Assembly: GCA_003001975.1 (NCBI GenBank)
Contig: PVUG01000003.1
Span: forward strand, 310,001 to 374,000
Source of the DNA: Martelella mediterranea
Lineage (GTDB): Bacteria; Pseudomonadota; Alphaproteobacteria; Rhizobiales; Rhizobiaceae
Length of the DNA: 64,000 nucleotides
Reading direction: 5' to 3'
Positions within the stretch are counted from its first letter, which is position 1. Every line of letters begins with the position of its first letter. The position numbers and the translations under genes are program-made. The notes beneath the pieces were generated by a model. It was given only the letters and a program-made list of their open reading frames with translations. It was not told the DNA's origin and did no database searches. Shown in pieces: positions 44,631-52,594 of the stretch.

Positions 44631-45365
44631 CTACAGCACCGGAAGCTGCGATTTCAGATAGGCGAAATGCCTGTCGGCCATACCCGCATAAGCCCCCCAA
44701 CCGTCCGCGGTATTTTGCGCCACGGCATCCGACAGGACAGCAAGCGACTGCCCGGAGGAACGCGCCAGGATCAACGTCCGGGCCGCCTTTTCGAAGAAGT
44801 AGAGATCCTCGAAGGCCGCCGCGACAGTCTCGCCGACGATGGTGACGCCGTGATTGCCCATGACCAGCACCGTCTTGCCGCCCAGGCATTCCGCCAGCCG
44901 TTCGCCCTCTTCCTCGGCATCGGCGATGCCGCCGAAGTCGAAGTCATAGGCCGTGCGCCCGTAAAAGCGTGCCGTGTTGTTGTCGATGGGCACCACTGTC
45001 GGGTCCTTCAGACAGGCAAGCGCCGTGGCGTAGGGCGAATGGGCATGCAAGACCACCTTCGCCTCCGGCTTCTTGCGATGCAGCGTGCCATGGACGCACC
45101 AGGCCGATGCGTCGGGCCTCCCCTGCCCCTCGATCACGCGACCGTCGCGGGCGTCGATACGCAACAGGTCCTCGGGACGGATCGTGGCGAAGTGCTGCCA
45201 GCAGGCGTTCAACAGGAACTCGGCCCCGTCGTCGGATACGGCAGCGCTGAAATGGTTGCCCACGGATTCGCTCCAGCCCATTTGGTGGCAGATCCGGAAG
45301 GCGGCGGACAGATCCCGCCGCAACACGGCAGGATCGAGGGTTTCGGAATGGACGGGCGCGTTCAT
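44631..45365 (-). CDS. Class II aldolase/adducin-fold protein coupled to BBOX
   Basis: 244 aa from ATG 45365, overlapping the BBOX stop by ATGA. Metal histidines are in VVLHAHSPYATALA (HxH) and VMGNHGVTIVG; the first part MGWSESVGNHFSAAVSDDGA is the phosphate/substrate loop of the fold. It is distinct in sequence from the other class II protein at 32427. Close coupling to a dioxygenase suggests that it acts on the hydroxylated product or prevents a side product. Its reaction is not known; some members of the fold are epimerases, decarboxylases or dehydratases. Confidence 0.85.
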   Translation of the reverse strand: MNAPVHSETLDPAVLRRDLSAAFRICHQMGWSESVGNHFSAAVSDDGAEFLLNACWQHFATIRPEDLLRIDARDGRVIEGQGRPDASAWCVHGTLHRKKPEAKVVLHAHSPYATALACLKDPTVVPIDNNTARFYGRTAYDFDFGGIADAEEEGERLAECLGGKTVLVMGNHGVTIVGETVAAAFEDLYFFEKAARTLILARSSGQSLAVLSDAVAQNTADGWGAYAGMADRHFAYLKSQLPVL

Positions 45366-46501
45366 GCCTTGAACCGTCCTTCGCTGACCAGCGCCCGGTA
45401 GGTCGAGCGCATCTCGGCCCGGTCCACATAGGTCCCGCGCAGGTAGCGGTCGCCGCTTTCGGCGGTGTAGGCAGCCCGGCCATGCACGATGCGGTGGTTG
45501 TCGAACACCATGCATTCGCCGGCCTTCATCAGGAAGGTCATCATGTACTGCTCTTCCTGCAGCATTTTCCCGAAGCGGCAGAAAGCCGGGTAGTAATCAT
45601 CCAGCAGCGCCTGATCCAGATCGAGAAAATCCAGCATGTGCTGGCTGATCGTCAGACCCGACACTTCGCCGTGCTGATCCAGTTCGATCACCGTTTGGCG
45701 CGAGCGCATGTCGTAGGTGTCATGTTCGCAGAAGAAGGGCACCGGCGTTTCCGACAGGAGCCTGAACCCTTCCGGGTCACGATGGCGAAAGGCGTTGGCC
45801 ACGGCCACCCCGTCGGCATAGAGGCTTTCGCCTCCGTCCACCGTGTTGGCCCGGCAATGCAGGAACTGGACGCCGGGGGCGTTTTCTTCGGCCGGCGTGT
45901 CGGTATGCAGTTCCAGCGCGGCGGCGGTATAGGCGGTATTGGTCGGGTTGATATGGGTCTTCACGTCGAAATAGTCGCCGAAGAAGGTGGGCCGGATCTT
46001 GCCCAGCAGTTCCGCCGTCTCGGTCAGTCCCGCATCGCTGTCGGGCATGTCGGTGATGATGGTGAAGCCCTCGACCAGAAGCGCCTCGATCCACCTGGCG
46101 CGGGTGGCCGGATCGGCCATCAGCTCGGGCTGGCTGAACCGGGGCACATCCGGATAGTGATCGCCATACCAGGCTTCCCGCGGCAGGTCCGCCGGATCGG
46201 GGCGCGGGCCGGCGGCACCATAGGTTTCCAGCCAGGCGAGCGGAAAACGGGTCACATGATCCTCACCCGCCCAGACGATCTCCAGCGTGTCGCCGGTCAC
46301 CTCAGCGCTGGCCGCGACAGACGCAGCATCGAGGTGGAAGATGTCGAAACTGCGTTCGCGCGTGGCGCTGCTAAACGAGGTCGGGCAGTTGTCGCGCAGC
46401 CAGTAATAATTGAAGTAGTGCGGCTTGCCGTCCGACAGGACGATCTCCAGCCCCTTGTCCTTCAGAACCGGGTTGGAAACAGGGGGTGTCATCAGGTTCA
46501 T
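45362..46501 (-). CDS. Gamma-butyrobetaine dioxygenase-like Fe(II)/2-oxoglutarate oxygenase
   Basis: 379 aa from ATG 46501 with GAG upstream. The N-terminal GBBH-like domain has YFNYYWLRDNCPTSFSS; only the first of the cysteines that bind zinc in animal BBOX is kept. The catalytic double-stranded helix has HTD (ALELHTDTPAEEN) and the distal His in NHRIVHGRAAY, with the 2-oxoglutarate Arg probably in DRYLRGTYVD. It would hydroxylate gamma-butyrobetaine to L-carnitine, feeding the dehydrogenase; trimethyllysine dioxygenase is a close paralogue that cannot be excluded by eye. It diverges from the LysR at 46617. Confidence 0.85.
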   Translation of the reverse strand: MNLMTPPVSNPVLKDKGLEIVLSDGKPHYFNYYWLRDNCPTSFSSATRERSFDIFHLDAASVAASAEVTGDTLEIVWAGEDHVTRFPLAWLETYGAAGPRPDPADLPREAWYGDHYPDVPRFSQPELMADPATRARWIEALLVEGFTIITDMPDSDAGLTETAELLGKIRPTFFGDYFDVKTHINPTNTAYTAAALELHTDTPAEENAPGVQFLHCRANTVDGGESLYADGVAVANAFRHRDPEGFRLLSETPVPFFCEHDTYDMRSRQTVIELDQHGEVSGLTISQHMLDFLDLDQALLDDYYPAFCRFGKMLQEEQYMMTFLMKAGECMVFDNHRIVHGRAAYTAESGDRYLRGTYVDRAEMRSTYRALVSEGRFKA

Positions 46502-46600
46502 ATTATATCTCAATGCTTTGGAGGATTTTTGAGCGTTTTCTGAAAAGAAGCATCTCACGCCTTCCAAAAACGGAACAGCCGGATTATCCTGAACCTAACT

Positions 46601-46614
46601 TAACCTTGAGGTTA
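46601..46614. promoter_or_regulatory. Perfect dyad between BBOX and divergent LysR genes
   Basis: TAACCT-TG-AGGTTA covers the ribosome-binding site of the LysR gene at 46617; a further half-site AACCTAACTT lies just left of it. LysR autoregulatory sites often lie like this in divergent intergenic regions, so both genes may be controlled from here. Confidence 0.45.
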
Positions 46615-46616
46615 TC

Positions 46617-47516
46617 TTGGATCGTTTCCCTCCCCTCCGCCTTCTGACCACCTTCGAGGCCGTCGCCCGTCATGGTTCAATGCGTCTGGCGGCAGCCCGA
46701 TTGAACGTGACTCAACCGGCGGTCAGCCAGGCACTGAAGACCCTGGAGGCGCATGTGGGCGCGCCCCTGATCGACCGCGCCACGCGGCCCGCCCGGCTAA
46801 CTGCGGCCGGAGAACTGCTGGCCCGCGCGGTGCGTGACGGGCTGGGCCAGATTTCGGCCGCCCTTGAGGATATCCGCACCCTCAGCGGCCAGGATGGCGC
46901 GCAGGTCACCGTCTCCTGCACACTCGGGATGGCCACCTATTGGCTGATGCCCCGCCTGCCCGACTTTTACGCCCGTCACCCGAAGATCACGGTCAACGTT
47001 CAGGCGCCGTCCACCGATCTGCCACACCTGTCGCCCGGGATCGACATCGCCATCCGCTATGGCACCGGTAGCTGGCACGAAGGCACAACGGTCAAGCTTT
47101 TCGATGAGCGCGTCTGCCCGGTGGCGGCCCCGTCCTTGCTGGAGCAGTTGCAAGCCCAGGGGATCGATCTGGATCGCGCCCCGCTTATCCATGTGCGCAG
47201 CCCCTACAACCAGCACTGGGCCGGCTGGGAGGACTACCTCAAGGCACGCGGGATCCAGCGGTCTCGCCTGTCGGGGCAGACATTCAACAACTATGTCCAG
47301 GCGGCCCAGGCGGTGCTGGACGGGCGCGGCGTGATGCTGGGATGGCATTCCATCGCCAATGGCGCGGTCCGCGACGGCGCCCTGCGCCAATGGCCCGCCG
47401 CCGAAGTTGACCTCGGCACGGCCTACTACGTGACCGCCAGCACCCCACGCGCCCAGACCACACAGACCTTTCTCGACTGGCTACTGGAAACAGTGGCCGC
47501 CGCCGCGAGCGACTAA
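46617..47516 (+). CDS. LysR-family regulator, GcvA-like (divergent from BBOX)
   Basis: 299 aa; start TTG 46617 with GAGG 5 nt upstream, so translation may be modest. Helix-turn-helix: HGSMRLAAARLNVTQPAVSQ, then ALKTLEAHVGAPLI. The effector part contains VTVSCTLGMATYWLMPRLPD and the GcvA-type DIAIRYGTG. It is next to the BBOX gene and at the edge of the catabolic cluster, so gamma-butyrobetaine or carnitine is the probable inducer (inference). It ends 170 bp before an IS21 remnant. Confidence 0.88.
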   Translation: MDRFPPLRLLTTFEAVARHGSMRLAAARLNVTQPAVSQALKTLEAHVGAPLIDRATRPARLTAAGELLARAVRDGLGQISAALEDIRTLSGQDGAQVTVSCTLGMATYWLMPRLPDFYARHPKITVNVQAPSTDLPHLSPGIDIAIRYGTGSWHEGTTVKLFDERVCPVAAPSLLEQLQAQGIDLDRAPLIHVRSPYNQHWAGWEDYLKARGIQRSRLSGQTFNNYVQAAQAVLDGRGVMLGWHSIANGAVRDGALRQWPAAEVDLGTAYYVTASTPRAQTTQTFLDWLLETVAAAASD

Positions 47517-47688
47517 CACCCTCTCCGTCAGACGAACCTTCAGATAAAGTTCCACGGTCTAGATCCTCTGTCCCTCCTGCGCTCATTGCAGAAGGAAACA
47601 GGTGGCCGGATTTTACTCCGCCCGCGACCGAATTATTCCACCACTTCCGCGGCCGGCTTGTGCACCGCCGATCTCAACCCTCGAACGC

Positions 47689-48054
47689 GTCAATGCGTTG
47701 GAACAGGAAAAGGCGCTCTGGAAGGCTGACAAGTTGGCTGAAATGCTGACCAAGATCGACTTGGTCATCCTCGATGAACTCGGCTACCTGCCGTTCAGTT
47801 CATCCGGCCGCGCGCTACTCTTCCGTCTGTTGAGCAAACTTTACGAGCGCACCAGCGTGATCATCACCACGAACCTCAGCTTTTCCGAATGGGCCCAGAT
47901 ATTCGGGAACGCCAAGATGACAACCGCACTGCTGGACCGGCTCGCACACCCTGCCACATCCTCGAAACCGGCAATGACAGCTATCGATAAAAAGCCAGCT
48001 CAGAGGCCGCAAAGAAAAGAGAAAGGAGACGCCTGCATTGACCAAAACATAACC
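47689..48054 (+). pseudogene. IS21-family istB helper ATPase remnant
   Basis: [40 protein letters not shown] (Walker B), then [20 protein letters not shown] and [11 protein letters not shown] are the C-terminal half of IstB. The N-terminal Walker A half is gone. After LDRLAH the family end ([12 protein letters not shown]) continues in another frame near 47950 and then meets a TAA, so there is both a frameshift and a stop. GGTGGGTCAAATCTCGGTG just behind it (48072) resembles an IS21 right end. No istA is present. Confidence 0.85.
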
Positions 48055-48120
48055 GCGGACACATAATCAAAGGTGGGTCAAATCTCGGTGAAAATACCGG
48101 ACCACTTCTCAGCAAAAACC

Positions 48121-48234
48121 AACAGCCGCCGTATCGTCAAGACGTTGGTCGAGGACATCGTGCTGACACCGCTGGATAGCGAGGTCGAGATCGACGTTTG
48201 CGGCGATCTCTCTGGAGTCCTTACGTTTTACTGA
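48121..48234 (+). pseudogene. Serine recombinase C-terminal remnant, copy 1
   Basis: RRIVKTLVEDIVLTPLDSEV followed by EIDVCGDLSGVLTFY then stop is the C-terminal end of a large serine recombinase. The same block occurs at 59876-59970 with about nine residues in ten alike. Only about 38 codons survive; the catalytic domain is absent. Confidence 0.7.
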
Positions 48235-48245
48235 GCAGAACGCCG

Positions 48246-48274
48246 AAAGCCCTTGCGGTTATGCGAGGGCTTTT
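48246..48274 (+). terminator. Terminator-like hairpin behind recombinase remnant
   Basis: AAAGCCCTTGC and GCGAGGGCTTTT pair across a 6-nt loop with a short T-run. It lies directly after the recombinase remnant's stop and before the tRNA-like sequence. Confidence 0.55.
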
Positions 48275-48296
48275 GATCTGTTTGATGGCAGGAATT

Positions 48297-48314
48297 TGGT
48301 TGCGGGGGCAGGAT
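48297..48314 (-). repeat. tRNA 3'-end-like fragment (possible att remnant)
   Basis: On the minus strand ATCCTGCCCCCGCAACCA matches the 3' side of a T-stem, an acceptor strand and CCA of a bacterial tRNA (initiator-tRNA-like, from memory). The upstream part of a tRNA is not present. Next to recombinase debris, this is the kind of sequence left at an attachment site. Confidence 0.4.
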
Positions 48315-49087
48315 CTGATCACAACTTGCGCCCCGAGCAAGTAAAGATGGTTGCGGGGACGCGCACACATCTTAGCTGGCTTTTCAGACAGGGGCATAGC
48401 CCTCCAAACCCTTCCTGAGTTCGCCAAGGCTCTGATGATGTGACCGCTCTCCTTTGTGGATCGTTGCAGACCCACCTTGGTATCCAGATACCATCTGGGG
48501 ACGGTCTCATCATCAGATGTCGGACGACCATGCTCTGGTGCGGGTTACCTCCGGCGTATCGCGAGGCTAATTCGCGGGCTTGCTGGCCCATCTGCTGCGG
48601 CCAAAAGTCAGGTCCACATCTGCGCGGTGGCCTGTTGACGACGATAGTTGCGCTGTCCTGCGCGACCGACAGGATCGGCTTGCCGTGCCAAGCCCTCATC
48701 CTGCGTCTTGGCAGCAGCACCCTCAACGCTCATCACACCTCCACATCCGCGCCTTGCCCTCCCCACCATGTTCGTCAAACCGACGGTCTTCACTCGGAGA
48801 CATCAGATCCGGCAACATCCGACCTCACCTCGTTCCGATGAAGGCCGCAGCCACATCACCCGATCACTGCTGACCTGGAATTCCACCGGGCCGGGCGATC
48901 GCTGCCCTCACCAACACTCTCGAGGAAAGAGGCAACTCCTCCCGAAGGCGACGTCCCCAGCACGACACCCCGCCATTCGCCATCCGTGCCCCTTGCGGCA
49001 ATGCACAAGTTTCGGCCTTGCTGATGTTCCGCGCCAGGTTACAAAAGACGGCAAACGGGCAAAGTCGGCCCCCCGAACCCGGCTCCT
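48315..49087. other. Region without recognisable gene
   Basis: About 770 bp of sequence with short open frames only, none with a family motif or good ribosome-binding site. GTAAAGATGGTTGCGGG near 48341 repeats the tail of the second recombinase remnant (60019 onward). The rest looks like decayed DNA between the mobile-element debris and the LysR gene. Confidence 0.6.
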
Positions 49088-49987
49088 CTACCATCTGTTT
49101 TCCTGAACATAATCGATGAAGGCCCGCAAAGGTGCGGGCACATGCTCGCGCCCATGGTAATAGAGCGACGGTCCCTTGAAGCTTTGCCACCACGGTTGCA
49201 GAACCGGTTCCAGAGCACCGCTGTCGATCACGGGTCGCAGCCAGTCCTCGAACAGATGGACAATGCCGCAGCCCTCGACCGCCGTTGCAACGGCCAGGTC
49301 GACTGCGGTGACGTCCACGGTGATAGGTCCGGTTGTTTCGACCCTGATGATCTCGCCATCCCGTTCGAACTCCCATGGCAGGGCCGCGCTTGCACCGGCG
49401 TGGGCGCTCAGACAGGCATGGTCCAGCAGATCGTGCGGATGCTGCGGCGTGCCGTGTCGCGCGAGATAAGCAGGCGAGGCGGCGGTGGCGAACCTCTGAC
49501 GCGCAGGCCCGATCAGCACGGCCACCATGTTCTTGGTCAGCCGCTCGTCATAGCGGATGCCCGCGTCGCATCCCGCGGCCAGGATATCCACGACCTCATG
49601 CTCGGCGACGATCTCGACCCGCACCTCCGGAAAGGCCCGGGAAAAGCCGGGCAGGATGCGCGGCAATACGAGACGCGCCACGCCCAGGGGCACGTTCAGG
49701 CGGATCGTTCCACGGGGCGTAGCGCGGTAGTCGTTTGCACGCTCCAGTGCCGCTTCCATGTCGGCCATTGCCGTCTGTAGCCGCTCCAGCAGATGGGCTC
49801 CAGCCTCGGTCGGGACGACGCTGCGGGTCGTGCGATTGAGCAGGCGGAGACCCAGTTGATCCTCAAGCCGCTTTACGGCGCCGCTAAGGCTCGATGCGCT
49901 TATGCCGGTCGTCTTGGCGGCTTCGCGGAAGCCCCCTGCGGACGCCACCGCCACAAAAGCGCGCGCCGCGGAAAAATCAGCACGCAT
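49088..49987 (-). CDS. LysR-family regulator (divergent from SDR)
   Basis: 299-aa LTTR of the CrgA/PecT-like group (helix-turn-helix GGFREAAKTTGISASSLSGA, VKRLEDQLGLRLLNRTTRSV). The effector domain shows GTIRLNVPLGVARLVLPRIL and CDAGIRYDERL. It diverges from the SDR gene at 50077 across 89 bp, with the usual LTTR-plus-target layout, and is the first gene of the oxidoreductase-rich module behind the IS debris. Confidence 0.88.
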   Translation of the reverse strand: MRADFSAARAFVAVASAGGFREAAKTTGISASSLSGAVKRLEDQLGLRLLNRTTRSVVPTEAGAHLLERLQTAMADMEAALERANDYRATPRGTIRLNVPLGVARLVLPRILPGFSRAFPEVRVEIVAEHEVVDILAAGCDAGIRYDERLTKNMVAVLIGPARQRFATAASPAYLARHGTPQHPHDLLDHACLSAHAGASAALPWEFERDGEIIRVETTGPITVDVTAVDLAVATAVEGCGIVHLFEDWLRPVIDSGALEPVLQPWWQSFKGPSLYYHGREHVPAPLRAFIDYVQENRW

Positions 49988-50076
49988 TGTTGAAATATCC
50001 GTACATCATGTAAGTTAATAGGCGTCTTATCTAGCACAATGAAGACGCTTATGTCTCCTGTATAAGGAGACCAGTC

Positions 50077-50838
50077 ATGACCAACGAAACACGTATCGCA
50101 ATTATCACCGGTGGAAGCAGAGGCATGGGGCGCGACGCTGCCCTGCGCCTTGCCCGGCGCGGCATATCCTCGATCATCACCTACAACGAACGACGGGACG
50201 CGGCGGACAATGTGGTCTCGGCCATCCGCGAGGCCGGCGCTGACGCCGTCGCCCTGCAACTCGACGTCGGCAAAGCGGCCGGCTTCGGCGATTTCGCCGC
50301 GCACGCCCGTGAGGCGTTGACCACGCTGGGCGCGGAGCGGTTCGACTATCTGGTGAACAACGCCGGGACGTCCTCCACCGCGACGCTCGCGGATGGCACG
50401 AAAGCGGAACTTGACGCGCAATTCGCCGTGCATTTCAAGGGACCCTATCTGCTGACGCAAACATTGTTGCCGCTGATGAACGACGGCGGACGTATCGTGA
50501 ATATCTCATCCGGGCTGGCGCGCGTCGCATTTCCGGGGCGGACGGTCTACGGGCCGATGAAGGCGGCTGTGGAGGCGCTTACCCGCTATATGGCGCTGGA
50601 ACTGGGACCGCGCGGCATTGCGGTCAACGTGGTCGCGCCGGGGGCCATTGCCACCGATTTCAGCGGCGGCGTCGTGCGCGACAATCCGGACGTGAACAAG
50701 GCGCTGGCGTCACAGACCGCGCTTGGCCGCGTGGGTGGACCGGAAGATGTCGGTCCGGTCATTGCCGGCCTGCTCTCCGATGATTTCGGCTGGGTCAACG
50801 CCCAGCGGATCGAAGTGGCTGGCGGCGTCCAGATCTGA
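50077..50838 (+). CDS. Short-chain dehydrogenase/reductase (classical SDR)
   Basis: 253 aa; cofactor loop TGGSRGMG near residue 12, NNAG motif, catalytic Ser in NISSGLARVAFPGR and YGPMK as the YxxxK pair; end DDFGWVNAQRIEVAGGVQI is typical for FabG-like enzymes. A basic pair early in strand 2 (NERRDA) suggests NADPH. The ATG follows AAGGAG. Divergent LysR control is likely; the substrate is unknown. Confidence 0.9.
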   Translation: MTNETRIAIITGGSRGMGRDAALRLARRGISSIITYNERRDAADNVVSAIREAGADAVALQLDVGKAAGFGDFAAHAREALTTLGAERFDYLVNNAGTSSTATLADGTKAELDAQFAVHFKGPYLLTQTLLPLMNDGGRIVNISSGLARVAFPGRTVYGPMKAAVEALTRYMALELGPRGIAVNVVAPGAIATDFSGGVVRDNPDVNKALASQTALGRVGGPEDVGPVIAGLLSDDFGWVNAQRIEVAGGVQI

Positions 50839-50927
50839 CTGTTGCTCACCCTGCCGCCAACCAACGCGTCCTTACGGCGTGTAGGGTGGATTGACGGGAA
50901 TCGCACTCTGCCCGCGACGCCCCAGCC

Positions 50928-51821
50928 TTACGAAAGCGGCTTGGCCTCTTCTGCGCCGGCCTTCGGGAGATAGCGGCGCAGGACGGCGGTGAGCAGCCAG
51001 TCGATGACCTTGTCGGGAAGCAGGCTCATCAAACCAAGCAATGCGGCTTCCCGGCCTACCCCGTAACGGGTGCGCGGCCTGCGGGACGTGATGGCCCTGA
51101 CGACGACATTGGCCGCGACCGAGGCCTTCGCTCCCGTCTTGTCCGCGGCCGCCGCCTGCGCCGTCACCGCATGGATAAGCGCGCCGTAACGTTCGGTCTG
51201 TTCCGGGGTCATTGCGGCGGCGACGTTATTGGCGACGGCAATCGCCCGGCCCGATATCTTTGTCTGGACCGCGCCCGGCTCGATGACGACGACGTCAACG
51301 CCCGAAGGGGCCAGTTCCCGCCGCAGGGAATCGCTCAACGCCTCGAGTGCAAACTTCGCGCCGGCATACGGGCCGTAGGTGGCCATGGCGATCCTGCCGC
51401 CCACCGAACTGATGTTGATCACCCTGCCCTTGCTGCGCAGAAGCGCCGGCAGAAGCTTTTGCGTCACCGCGATATGGCCGAAGTAGTTCACCTCGAACAG
51501 CTTGCGCCATGCATCGAGGTCGAAAACCTCGACCGGGGCATTGGTCCCGATCCCGGCATTGTTCACCACCGCCCTGAGCGCTCGCCCCGGCGGATCGGTG
51601 TCGATGCGCTGTGCCAGCGCCGCGATATCGTCCGGATGCGTTATGTCGATGAGGACCGGTTCGATGTTTGGTCCCTGAATGTCACGCGCATCCTGTTCGC
51701 GCCGGACACCGGCCAGAACGTGGTAGCCCCGCCGGGCCATTTCCTGCGCCGTCGCCGCGCCGATGCCGCTGGACGCTCCGGTGACAACGATGAGTTCCTG
51801 CACGTCGGGCGACTTGGTCAT
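50928..51821 (-). CDS. SDR-family oxidoreductase with C-terminal extension
   Basis: 297 aa from ATG 51821, with AAGGA 7 nt upstream; an open reading frame continuing upstream overlaps the TetR gene in another frame and is not coding. TGASSGIG, NNAGIGTNAPVEVF, NISSVGGRIAMATYGPYAGA (active-site Ser, and YAGAK) are present. The extra C-terminal helices (LLPDKVIDWLLTAVLRRYLP) suggest membrane association, as in retinol-dehydrogenase-like SDRs. It lies 4 bp behind the tetR gene and is probably its target. Confidence 0.9.
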   Translation of the reverse strand: MTKSPDVQELIVVTGASSGIGAATAQEMARRGYHVLAGVRREQDARDIQGPNIEPVLIDITHPDDIAALAQRIDTDPPGRALRAVVNNAGIGTNAPVEVFDLDAWRKLFEVNYFGHIAVTQKLLPALLRSKGRVINISSVGGRIAMATYGPYAGAKFALEALSDSLRRELAPSGVDVVVIEPGAVQTKISGRAIAVANNVAAAMTPEQTERYGALIHAVTAQAAAADKTGAKASVAANVVVRAITSRRPRTRYGVGREAALLGLMSLLPDKVIDWLLTAVLRRYLPKAGAEEAKPLS

Positions 51822-51825
51822 GCTC

Positions 51826-52383
51826 TTATCCTTGTGTCGGCATGTTTGGAGCGAAGCGATCGACCAGAATCTCGATGCGCCCCTCCAGAACCGCCATTGA
51901 GGGCTGGTCTGACAGCAGTCCGTCCAAAGCGAGAAGGAAAACTTCGGCGCTGGCCTCATCGCCGAGAATGGTCGTGACACTGCCGAGCACGACCTCGCGG
52001 TAAAACGCTTCGCTCTCCGGCGCGATCTGCGCGCAGGCTTCGAGAAACGCGCCGCCCATCGGGGCGCTGACCATTTCCGCCCAAGGCTCCAGAACCATGG
52101 CACGGCAGACGCTGAGCAGGCGGTCGCCAGCAGGCCCCGGATCAGCAGCCGCTTCTTCCGCCCTGGGCCGCCTGGAGATGAGCCAGTCGACAAAGACCGC
52201 GTCGTAGATTTCGGCCTTGTCCCTGAATGTCCGATACAAAAGCGTTCGGGACATGTTCGCCCGTTTGGCGATGTCCTCCAGCGAAGTCTTGGCAAAACCG
52301 AAATTCAGGAAGCACCAGCGCGCGACCTCCAGAATTCTGGTCCGGCGGGCAGTGGCTTCAATATCAGAAATTGGGGCTGGCAT
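51826..52383 (-). CDS. TetR-family transcriptional regulator
   Basis: 185 aa. N-terminal helix-turn-helix TRILEVARWCFLNFGFAKTS then LEDIAKRANMSRTLLYRTFR with DKAEIYDAV, followed by an all-helical ligand domain. The gene is directly ahead of the SDR gene on the same strand. A dyad at 52394-52417 in its promoter region is a likely autoregulatory operator. Confidence 0.9.
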   Translation of the reverse strand: MPAPISDIEATARRTRILEVARWCFLNFGFAKTSLEDIAKRANMSRTLLYRTFRDKAEIYDAVFVDWLISRRPRAEEAAADPGPAGDRLLSVCRAMVLEPWAEMVSAPMGGAFLEACAQIAPESEAFYREVVLGSVTTILGDEASAEVFLLALDGLLSDQPSMAVLEGRIEILVDRFAPNMPTQG

Positions 52384-52393
52384 ATTTTCATTA

Positions 52394-52417
52394 TGACAAT
52401 AATTGTATCTAATGTCA
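52394..52417. promoter_or_regulatory. Candidate TetR operator
   Basis: TGACA and TGTCA arms lie 14 bp apart, and inside the left part ACAAT-A-ATTGT is a perfect 11-bp palindrome. It begins 11 bp upstream of the tetR start, in very AT-rich DNA. Confidence 0.4.
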
Positions 52418-52441
52418 AAACGTTATTCCAAGACTGATTCC

Positions 52442-52540
52442 ATGTCAGCATTCCGCATGGCCGCAATCGACGCGCTCGACAAAGGCCTGCGTCCCGAAAC
52501 GACGACGGCGGATACCTTCGACATCAAGATTGAAGACTGA
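52442..52540 (+). CDS. Short open frame of unknown nature
   Basis: 32 codons, MSAFRMAAIDALDKGLRPET and TTADTFDIKIED. It has no clear ribosome-binding site and no family is recognised. It could be the C-terminal stump of an older gene, as the ending looks like a protein tail rather than a chance frame. Weak call. Confidence 0.25.
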   Translation: MSAFRMAAIDALDKGLRPETTTADTFDIKIED

Positions 52541-52594
52541 CAGCCCTGCCCGGCCGGCGAGCAAGCCATGTTGCCGCCATAGGCAGCCGCATGG

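Noticed and set aside
48319-48726. Minus-strand frame with GGNPHQSMVVRHLMM as a possible gene
   Set aside because: No ribosome-binding site, no family recognised, lies in decayed DNA.
51822-52295. N-terminal extension of the SDR at 50928
   Set aside because: The extension overlaps tetR in another frame and shows no homology; the SDR has a good ribosome-binding site at 51821.
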